50,355 nt of DNA from Herminiimonas sp. (GTDB taxonomy: Bacteria; Pseudomonadota; Gammaproteobacteria; Burkholderiales; Burkholderiaceae_D). The notes below the pieces were generated by a model. The model searched no databases, was not told where the DNA came from, and saw nothing but the letters and a program-made list of their open reading frames with translations. The translations under genes and the position numbers were made by a program. Positions within the stretch are counted from its first letter, which is position 1; every line of letters starts with the position of its first letter. Of the stretch, positions 44,286 to 50,355 are shown piece by piece. The stretch is from assembly GCA_027310305.1 (NCBI GenBank), contig DAIDBD010000100.1:1-50355 (forward strand), given 5' to 3'.

Positions 44286-45509
44286 TTATTTATTCGGAAC
44301 ATTAAATGCATTGGGGTTTCGTACATGAGCAGCCATCATTCCTTGAAAGGATCCCGTAACAGGACGTTCCCCGCCAGTAACAGAACCCGTACCTTCGGCA
44401 CCACCACCACTAGCCTTTTTTTGCAAATGCCTATTGGCGCCGGCATGGAATGATTCGATAAAACCTTTATTACCAGCAACGGATTGCATGAAGGCACCAA
44501 CGCCTGTATTGGCGAACTTTTCACTTACGCCAATAGCTTTCTCTGCCAATGCTGCACCGGGGGCAGTATTCCCCATGACATAAGCTCCGGCACGACTGGC
44601 ACCCCCTAGCGCAGCTAGGCCAAGAGCGGCCAATGGCCCCGCTACCCCGGGGGCGGTTGCTGAAATAGCAATACCACCCAGCATACTGGCAGCTATTTCT
44701 GACACTTTTTTGCTAATGGCGATCAAGAAGATGATGGCGCCAATACAGGAGCCACCAACACTTAAGTAATCAAGACTGTCCTTGGCGGCATTAATGCCGG
44801 TTGCGTAATCATTGAAGATGCCGTTACCAACTCCGAACATCATGGTTATGAGTGTTCCAGTCAGAACATATTTCAGAACAGCGCCAAGCCAGGAATCGAA
44901 AAACTTTGCAGTAGTCGGGAAAGCGAAACAAGCCACAAAAGCCGGGCCAAATGCAAAAATAATCTTAAGTGCCAAAGTTACTGCGGCCAGCTCAATAGCT
45001 GCGACAGCGGCATAACACAACATGCCGAAATACATAATCAAGGCTTGTAGGATCATCATTGCCCCGCTTACCTCGATACCATCCGTCATGCTGATACCGA
45101 AATGCTGTTTGGAAATATCCCAAACGTAGGATAATGTTTCGCCAGCTTTGGTCATGCTGGCGTCTAAAGAAGCAAACGGGTTGGAATCGGGAGCGGCACC
45201 TGATGCGATGCTGGATAAGGTATTTTGTAAATCTTCGATACCACCCACTACGTTGCCCAAATACGCCCCACCAGTAAGCGCCAGACCAACAACAAGCATG
45301 GTGCGCACTGATTTCCAGAACACATCCAGAAAAGCGTTTTGTCCACCCTTCCCACGAATCGTTTCATAGCCGTGCCACATGATGCTAATGGTGAGCACCA
45401 GGACAATGATGGGCATTACAATCTCGATTAATTGCCCGGCAATCCCGGCATAATCGTTGAATGGAACAAAGATTTTGTCACTTAAAGTTTTGAATACCGT
45501 AAAAGCCAT
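44286..45509 (-). CDS. virB6: VirB6/TrbL polytopic channel protein
   Basis: 407 residues from ATG 45509, chosen for its AAGGAG site at the correct distance. It contains six or so hydrophobic helices, including IVMPIIVLVLTISIMWHGY, MLVVGLALTGGAYLG and IIFAFGPAFVACFAF, typical of TrbL/VirB6. A Gly/Ala-rich C-terminal tail (from about 290) is soluble. It forms part of the inner-membrane DNA path. Confidence 0.93.
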   Translation of the reverse strand: MAFTVFKTLSDKIFVPFNDYAGIAGQLIEIVMPIIVLVLTISIMWHGYETIRGKGGQNAFLDVFWKSVRTMLVVGLALTGGAYLGNVVGGIEDLQNTLSSIASGAAPDSNPFASLDASMTKAGETLSYVWDISKQHFGISMTDGIEVSGAMMILQALIMYFGMLCYAAVAAIELAAVTLALKIIFAFGPAFVACFAFPTTAKFFDSWLGAVLKYVLTGTLITMMFGVGNGIFNDYATGINAAKDSLDYLSVGGSCIGAIIFLIAISKKVSEIAASMLGGIAISATAPGVAGPLAALGLAALGGASRAGAYVMGNTAPGAALAEKAIGVSEKFANTGVGAFMQSVAGNKGFIESFHAGANRHLQKKASGGGAEGTGSVTGGERPVTGSFQGMMAAHVRNPNAFNVPNK

Positions 45510-45520
45510 ACCGCGCTCCT

Positions 45521-46195
45521 TCAATTAAATGGATTTTTAGAGCCACGCAGCAGCTTTTCACCTTGTTCACGATTAGCGACCGCTTGCATTTCAGCTTCCG
45601 CCTGGCGCTGTTCCCGTGCCAGTTGCAGCATCATGGTTTCATTCTGCAAAAAGGCCTGTTCTGCCAAAATCCGGTTGTGCAGATCGGCCGCAGCTTTGGC
45701 ATCGGTCGTGGTGTCTACGTTGGCCAACAACTCTTGAAGTTGGCCAACTCTGGTTTGTGAGGCTTGAAGGGCTTGCGTTGACGTTTCAACATTCGTGGCC
45801 GCCTGCATGGCGCGGGCTTCGCACGCCAGCAAACCATCCGTCCCGGCTGCATATTGCTTGTCGCAGCCGTACTTTTTGACTGCATCATAAATGGCGCGAG
45901 CGCCGGCTGATGCACCATTGCGACCCATTGAAGAAATGTCGCGGTAAACATTGTAGAAATTCGCCGGCAACGCCTGGCGAATGGCAGGATTGTTGGCAAT
46001 CGCACCCATTCCCCGAGAACCGGTCATAGCGTTGAGTTGATCGAGCTGGGCCTTGTATTGCTCGACCTGCTTTTCATATTGCAGAACAAGCCGAGCGATC
46101 GACGCGGCATCTATTACCGGGATGCCACCGGCAAAGACAGGTAAGCTGAAAAAAATAGATAAAACTAAAGAAACACTTACCCATTTTTGCCGCAT
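45521..46195 (-). CDS. virB5: VirB5 minor pilin/adhesin
   Basis: 224 residues with a Sec signal (MRQKWVSVSLVLSIFFSLPVFAGG) and a long helical body (QYEKQVEQYKAQLDQLNAMTG and NETMMLQLAREQRQAEAEMQ), as in VirB5/TraC/TrbJ. Two cysteines (YGCDKQ, LLACEA) may form a disulfide. It sits at the tip of the conjugative pilus. It ends NPFN, as does the neighbouring lipoprotein. Confidence 0.9.
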   Translation of the reverse strand: MRQKWVSVSLVLSIFFSLPVFAGGIPVIDAASIARLVLQYEKQVEQYKAQLDQLNAMTGSRGMGAIANNPAIRQALPANFYNVYRDISSMGRNGASAGARAIYDAVKKYGCDKQYAAGTDGLLACEARAMQAATNVETSTQALQASQTRVGQLQELLANVDTTTDAKAAADLHNRILAEQAFLQNETMMLQLAREQRQAEAEMQAVANREQGEKLLRGSKNPFN

Positions 46196-46207
46196 GATTT
46201 AATCTCC

Positions 46208-46618
46208 TTAATTAAATGGATTAACAGGTTTTTGTTGGAATTTGGTTTTAATCTGGTTTTGAATAGCTTCCGCTTCATGTTGGTCAATTCTTTTGAATTC
46301 ACCTCCTAAAGCAATAAGGTTCCCTGAAGACTTGTCTATAACTATAGTCATTGATCCTAGACCGGTAGCTATTTCAAAAGCCCCATTCTTGGACAAAACA
46401 GGGATGTTTCGTTGAACCAGTTTCCGAGATATATACTCGGGTTCATATTCCCGGATAATTAAACTTTCTCCGTTACGCTCGACCTTGAGCGTGGTTTTGT
46501 CGTCCGAAGTTTTCTGCCAATAACCGATATATTCATTGCTGGCATCAATAGTTTTATTGCACCCGGACAATAAAACGCCCATGAACACAAGGGCCAGATA
46601 AACCCACTTAAATATCAT
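46208..46618 (-). CDS. Lipoprotein, candidate entry-exclusion (Eex) protein
   Basis: 136 residues with a lipoprotein signal (MIFKWVYLALVFMGVLLSGC, Cys20). The mature part reads like a small beta-rich domain (IGYWQKTSDDKTTLKVERNGESL type repeats). I do not recognise a named family. In pKM101-like systems a small lipoprotein gene beside virB5 encodes entry exclusion, and this gene lies directly upstream of virB5, hence the proposal. Its end (CCATTTAATT then AAGGAG) is nearly the same sequence as the end of virB5. Confidence 0.55.
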   Translation of the reverse strand: MIFKWVYLALVFMGVLLSGCNKTIDASNEYIGYWQKTSDDKTTLKVERNGESLIIREYEPEYISRKLVQRNIPVLSKNGAFEIATGLGSMTIVIDKSSGNLIALGGEFKRIDQHEAEAIQNQIKTKFQQKPVNPFN

Positions 46619-46890
46619 TTGTTCACCTGGTCTTTAAGTGCTTTGCCCGCCTTGAAGGACGGGGATTGTTTGGCAGCAATCTTCAAAGATTCGCCGGTGC
46701 GCGGATTGCGTCCTACGCGAGCGCCGCGTTTGGTAATGCCAAAAGTGCCGAATCCAAGGATGGACACGGTTTCACCTTTCGCCAAAGCCTCGCCAATGCT
46801 CTCAAGCAGACCATTCACTGCACTGATTGCTTGAGCTTTGGTAAGCCCCGCGCTTTTAGCTGTTGCGTCAATCAGATCGCTCTTGTTCAT
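46615..46890 (-). CDS. HU-family DNA-binding protein
   Basis: 91 residues, full-length HU: MNKSDLIDATAKSAGLTKAQA at the N-terminus, GETVSILGFGTFGITKRGARVGRNPRTGE as the DNA-binding arm, and the C-terminal SFKAGKALKDQVNK. The conserved RNPRTGE arm tip is intact. Finding HU inside a virB operon, overlapping virB4 and the lipoprotein gene by 4 nt each, is unusual. It would be made together with the secretion channel and could shape oriT or the incoming DNA. Confidence 0.95.
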   Translation of the reverse strand: MNKSDLIDATAKSAGLTKAQAISAVNGLLESIGEALAKGETVSILGFGTFGITKRGARVGRNPRTGESLKIAAKQSPSFKAGKALKDQVNK

Positions 46891-49280
46891 TTCTCACCTC
46901 TCAAAAAAGGCGCAAGCCATGCGCCAGGGTTATCGCCCAATCGGGCACGTAAACCGTCAAGACGTGCGACGTTATCGCTCGTGCCTGACAGAATTTTCAG
47001 TTCATCATCGAAACCATTCAGATCAAGTGTGGCAATAGCCACATGATCGCCTTGCTTAATCATGAAAAAACGAGAGCCTTCTGGAAGTGATTTAATGACT
47101 TCATACTCGGTTTCAGTCAGCTTGAAACCGTTTACATAATCGTCATAGTCTGCGGTCCGGTTAGGCAGAAAGATGAAGGTTGCAGTTTGCTCGATCAGCG
47201 CCTTGGCAATCGGGCTTTGCAACGTGTCCGAAGGGCTTTGTGTCATGTAAACACCAAAACCGTTCTGCTTACGGATTGTTTTCTGCTTGTTTTTGGCGAA
47301 ATCCTCGAAATAAGAAACACTCAAGGCTTTCCAGTATTCGTCCATGAAAAAGGCGAAACGCCGACCATCAATGATGTTTTCCACCCGATACATGAGATAC
47401 ATCATTACCGGGGGCATCACCACAACATCATCAAGCAATTCGGTGTAATCAAAACCAGTCGGGACACTCTTTGCGAATGTCAACAGGTCTTCCGTATTAT
47501 CTAATGCCCAACCCAAACGCTCGCCAGCACACCATTTCTTTAACCGGGCAGCAACCGAATTCTGGTCTACATCGGGAAGGTTTTGACATACTGTCTCGAA
47601 TCCACGTAAAGCCTTCGGCATGAGGCTTACGGCACGAATCGCATTATTGATGTCTGCCTCTTCTTTTGGGGTATGGGGTTGTCCTGGAATCATTGAGCAA
47701 AACTTAATCAGGTCTTCCCAGAACAACATATTCTCTACCGTAGGCTCTAGCTTGAATGGCGCGAATCCAGAAGGTTTTCCGCGCTCAATGGAAAGATAGT
47801 TGCCACCCATTGCGAGAATACCTATTTTGGCACCTTGGTCTTTATCGAAATAAACGCTTTGTGCTCCATATTTCTGTAGGCATGCCATAAGTACTAGAGC
47901 CAATACGGTTTTACCACCACCGGATTGTCCAATAATCTGCGTGTTGGCTAGTGGCTTGGTGTCGTAGCTATCTTCTGCCGGATCAGTAGCGTGGAAATTA
48001 AAATAATAGGGCTGGCCGGCCGCTGTTTTAAGTACCGTAACGGCCTCGCCCCAAGGATTGCCGTTGCGCTTGCCATTTGAAAAGTTGTGCATCGAACTCA
48101 AGCCCGTAAAATTGCGCGAGCTTAAATTCGCTATGCGAGGGCGGTTCTTCCAGTTCCCAGGCAATTGCGACCAGAAAGCATGGTCTACAACGCCATCGAC
48201 GGGCACCGCAAGAAAACCTTTATCGTTCAGCCGTTCAATCGCTAACGACCTGGCCGCTTTAACCTCTTCCAGCGAATTACCCTTGAGTTGCAGGGAATAA
48301 TGATATTCACCATAAGAAAAACGGCCGCTGGCAAGCAAATCCAGAGCCTCATTCAGTGCATTGACTTGTGATACAGCATCATCACCACCAACCCGCAACC
48401 TGTCGCGTTGCAGCTTGATCGCTGCAGCGGCATCCAGATTTGTAAGGGGTGAGAAACTTTGCGTTTCAACATACTCGAAAGGCAATCCCAACAAAGTATT
48501 GAGGATTCCTGGATCAGTAAATTCTGCGTAATCCTTAATGTCAACGAAGGTGCTGAATCTTGAACCGTAAGTATCTCTTGTCTCTACAATCTGATTGCCA
48601 AAGAAATTTCTTGATACTGGAAGGTACTTGGCCAAGGGAACATCCTTCACGGGAATCTTCCACCAGTGGCCATTGATTAGGTACGAATAGAATTCTTGCT
48701 GCAGACTGTATTTAATGCCATTACGTTCATAAACGCCCAACGGTGTGGCGCCGTATTTGCTCAAAGATGAATTGATTTGAGCGCTTACGGAACTGAATAC
48801 ATCAATGACTTCTTCTCTGGTTGCTGCCAGATCGCCGTCCCCAAAAAACCGCGAAAAATTCCTGCTGGCTTTTTGAGGGAATGGGCGATAAATCACTGTC
48901 AGATATATTTCCGACGCCATCAATCCACCGTTTTGCAAACGATCCTGATACTTATGCAGAAGGTTATAAGTGAATTCCTGCCCCGGATCGGGTAGCGATA
49001 AGGCGTCCGTGATATGACGACGGACTCTGTGCACCCAAAAAGCGAACTTTCCGTTCGATAAGCCACGAATGAACAGATTTAGGGCATCCATTCGTGATAG
49101 CGCCTGCTCAGAGGAAAGCCCTTCAAACGAAAGCCCGTTGATATGCCAAGTGCTCATGTAATCACCATCACGGCTTGCCGCAATGGTGTCAGTCAAATAG
49201 CTTGAGAACGGGATGTGGTCACTCGCAAAATCTTCCTTGCGTGTGTCAAACGGGATGGATTCACTTTGTCTTGCAGACAT
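46887..49280 (-). CDS. virB4: VirB4 ATPase
   Basis: 797 residues, the usual VirB4 size. The N-terminal CagE/TrbE domain (STWHINGLSFEGLSSEQALSR) is followed by the ATPase with Walker A IIGQSGGGKTVLALVL near residue 450 and Walker B RFAFFMDEYWKALS. It begins directly at the virB3 stop codon. It powers pilus and channel assembly at the inner membrane. Confidence 0.96.
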   Translation of the reverse strand: MSARQSESIPFDTRKEDFASDHIPFSSYLTDTIAASRDGDYMSTWHINGLSFEGLSSEQALSRMDALNLFIRGLSNGKFAFWVHRVRRHITDALSLPDPGQEFTYNLLHKYQDRLQNGGLMASEIYLTVIYRPFPQKASRNFSRFFGDGDLAATREEVIDVFSSVSAQINSSLSKYGATPLGVYERNGIKYSLQQEFYSYLINGHWWKIPVKDVPLAKYLPVSRNFFGNQIVETRDTYGSRFSTFVDIKDYAEFTDPGILNTLLGLPFEYVETQSFSPLTNLDAAAAIKLQRDRLRVGGDDAVSQVNALNEALDLLASGRFSYGEYHYSLQLKGNSLEEVKAARSLAIERLNDKGFLAVPVDGVVDHAFWSQLPGNWKNRPRIANLSSRNFTGLSSMHNFSNGKRNGNPWGEAVTVLKTAAGQPYYFNFHATDPAEDSYDTKPLANTQIIGQSGGGKTVLALVLMACLQKYGAQSVYFDKDQGAKIGILAMGGNYLSIERGKPSGFAPFKLEPTVENMLFWEDLIKFCSMIPGQPHTPKEEADINNAIRAVSLMPKALRGFETVCQNLPDVDQNSVAARLKKWCAGERLGWALDNTEDLLTFAKSVPTGFDYTELLDDVVVMPPVMMYLMYRVENIIDGRRFAFFMDEYWKALSVSYFEDFAKNKQKTIRKQNGFGVYMTQSPSDTLQSPIAKALIEQTATFIFLPNRTADYDDYVNGFKLTETEYEVIKSLPEGSRFFMIKQGDHVAIATLDLNGFDDELKILSGTSDNVARLDGLRARLGDNPGAWLAPFLRGEK

Positions 49281-49595
49281 TTAGGAACGCCTTTTGTAAT
49301 CAATGGGAGAGGCGCTGTGCGCGCCCCAATAGATCGTATTGCGGCGCGCAATCCAGCTTTTCAATCTCATGACTAACTGGTTTAAGCGCTGGTCATCACT
49401 TTTGCTGATTTGACGCATGAAGAAAATGATTCCGGCACCGACCAGTAACACAGTCAGCCCAGCCGTTATGCCTACGAAAATGCCTATCCATGTGGCTGCA
49501 ATAATATGAAGTCCTGCCACCAAGACCAGGGGGAGGATAGGAACCCCCATCTTCATGGCAGGCCTCGTTGCACCCTTAAAAATCAGATCAGGCAA
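49281..49595 (-). CDS. virB3: VirB3 inner-membrane protein
   Basis: 104 residues if it starts at TTG 49595, 4 nt after the virB2 stop. That gives the classical N-terminus LPDLIFKGATRPAMKMGVPI and normal family length. An upstream TTG at 49640 would overlap virB2. One hydrophobic stretch, about 40 residues long (LVLVAGLHIIAATWIGIFVG onward), can form two helices. VirB3 works with VirB4 in pilus assembly. Confidence 0.9.
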   Translation of the reverse strand: MPDLIFKGATRPAMKMGVPILPLVLVAGLHIIAATWIGIFVGITAGLTVLLVGAGIIFFMRQISKSDDQRLNQLVMRLKSWIARRNTIYWGAHSASPIDYKRRS

Positions 49596-49599
49596 TTTC

Positions 49600-49896
49600 T
49601 TAACCCACCAGAACAGCGGCAATTGCCGATGCCGACCCAATCAAAACGCCGCCCCAAAATACCGGGGCAACGTCTTTCCATTGCGCGGCCTGGAACATCA
49701 TCCGAAAACCAACGAACATAATGGCAATCGTAACTGTCACTGCGGCAATGCCTAGCAGCCATGCTTTCACTTCTTCAAGCATGGTGTTGCCCACAGTCAA
49801 TGCGGCAAATGCCGGCCCCGAAATCATCATTCCGGTCAGCATCAAAACAAAAGCAGATTGAACATTGTTCTTTTTATCAAATTTGGTGCAATTCAT
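49600..49896 (-). CDS. virB2: VirB2 major pilin
   Basis: 98 residues. The long signal ends GPAFAALTVG (cleavage after AFA), and the mature part has two hydrophobic helices (AWLLGIAAVTVTIAIMFVGF and WGGVLIGSASAIAAVLVG) joined by a short polar loop (QAAQWKDVAP), the VirB2/TrbC hallmark. The start has AAAGG at correct spacing. It is the first gene of the virB operon, after the gene-free leader. Confidence 0.93.
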   Translation of the reverse strand: MNCTKFDKKNNVQSAFVLMLTGMMISGPAFAALTVGNTMLEEVKAWLLGIAAVTVTIAIMFVGFRMMFQAAQWKDVAPVFWGGVLIGSASAIAAVLVG

Positions 49897-50355
49897 AATT
49901 AAGCCTTTCGATAGTCATATAGTCTTTAAGCAGTTAGTCCGCATATAGGAATAATACACAATTATTTCCCGAATGTGCATTTTTGGGAACATTTAATTCT
50001 AATATCACACCTCCTTTCTTCGATATTGAATGATAGCAAATCAATCATGGTCTTATTCGCTTGTCCGTTGTTTTCTCTGGTGAGAAAGACAACCGTAACG
50101 GTTTACCCACACCCACACCGTCGCTTGCTTTAGAGGGCTGCGACTAATTCGCCTGTTACCAGGCTCACCCTTCCGGGCTGGGTATGGATAACTCCATTCC
50201 GCAATCAAAACGCCCCCCTATTTCCTCTCACTTCCCCAAGACAGGTTTTCCCCTGCAAAACCCCTTCGGTCGGGGATTAGTTGAGGTAATTGATAGACGG
50301 CCATGCAGTCCGTAAGCCTTGGGCGTAGCCCAACGGTTTGCCGGTAGGAGCCGGG
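49897..50355 (-). other. Gene-free, hairpin-rich leader upstream of virB2
   Basis: No open frame of useful length is seen in 459 bp. Perfect or near-perfect hairpins follow one another: TTTCTC/GAGAAA (50072-50087), AACCGT-A-ACGGTT (50091-50103), GTCGC/GCGAC (50120-50144), GCCTG/CAGGC (50151-50164), ACCC/GGGT (50167-50183), ATGGA/TCCAT (50184-50197), CCCC/GGGG (50261-50275) and TTGGGC/GCCCAA (50319-50333). A CCCACA-type repeat lies at 50105-50119. Read on the minus strand, the 50151 hairpin has a GUAA (GNRA) tetraloop, which favours a structured RNA transcribed toward virB2. Transfer origin, regulatory leader or ribozyme fragment are all possible; I cannot decide. Confidence 0.5.

Noticed and set aside
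49962-50048. 28-codon frame upstream of virB2 on the minus strand.
   Set aside because: No ribosome site and no protein-like features.
50105-50119. Iteron-like origin made of CCCACA repeats.
   Set aside because: Only two to three short copies and no replication gene nearby; kept merely as part of the leader description.
50148-50355. Group II intron domains (GNRA hairpin GCCTG-GTAA-CAGGC; AGGAGCCGGG resembling the start of domain V).
   Set aside because: No domain V hairpin or reverse transcriptase is visible in the window and the two hints point in opposite orientations; needs a covariance search.
1-50355. CRISPR arrays, phage genes, toxin-antitoxin pairs.
   Set aside because: No regularly spaced repeats, phage structural genes or paired small genes of these types were seen.

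Overview
The window looks like a betaproteobacterial chromosome (a Gallionellaceae/Sulfuricellaceae-like or methylotroph-type lineage is plausible, but this is inferred from gene content only) joined at an ISL3-family insertion sequence to the transfer region of a conjugative plasmid or integrative element. Positions 1 to about 32,420 are GC-rich and metabolic. Positions 35,014 to 50,355 are visibly more AT-rich and consist almost entirely of a P-type (VirB/VirD4) type IV secretion system.

Left part. After a partial pilT/pilU-family ATPase gene come a TPR/O-GlcNAc-transferase-like protein, mnmC, a small methyltransferase and a lipoprotein-like PQQ dehydrogenase homologue in which the usual catalytic Asp appears to be Gly. 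From 6.7 to 25.9 kb lies a dense formate-oxidation island, all on the minus strand. It holds a membrane-bound, Tat-exported formate dehydrogenase (fdnGHI, fdhE) whose alpha subunit reads through an in-frame UGA as selenocysteine (Sec196), with a recognisable bSECIS hairpin. The complete dedicated decoding set sits next to it: selC (tRNA-Sec), selB and selA. A Tat-exported transglutaminase-like protein lies between the fdn promoter and selC. Upstream follow the soluble NAD-linked, cysteine-type formate dehydrogenase genes fdsGBACD. One locus therefore encodes a periplasm-facing Sec enzyme feeding quinone and a cytoplasmic Cys enzyme making NADH.

Upstream of fds is an AcoR-type sigma54 activator. 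It is divergent from an AldB/ExaC-type aldehyde dehydrogenase and a DUF779 gene, which carry a textbook -24/-12 promoter and clustered GTCTCA/TGAGAC enhancer sites. DbpA helicase, a secreted Tgl-like putative transglutaminase and a histidine kinase cut off before its G2 box complete the chromosomal part.

Right part. The ISL3-family element (about 32,421 to 35,013) has 24-bp inverted repeats, a DDE transposase and a passenger gene with an internal tandem domain duplication. Its flanks are unrelated (a broken kinase on one side, a broken type IA topoisomerase on the other) and no target duplication is seen, which suggests IS-mediated recombination or replicon fusion. Reading leftward from the right edge are a roughly 460-nt, gene-free, hairpin-rich leader, then virB2-B3-B4, an HU-like gene, a candidate entry-exclusion lipoprotein, virB5-B6-B7-B8-B9-B10-B11, virD4, and a second operon (kfrB-like gene, small orf, trbM, virB1, truncated topA) with its own promoter. 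No relaxase or replication gene lies inside the window.
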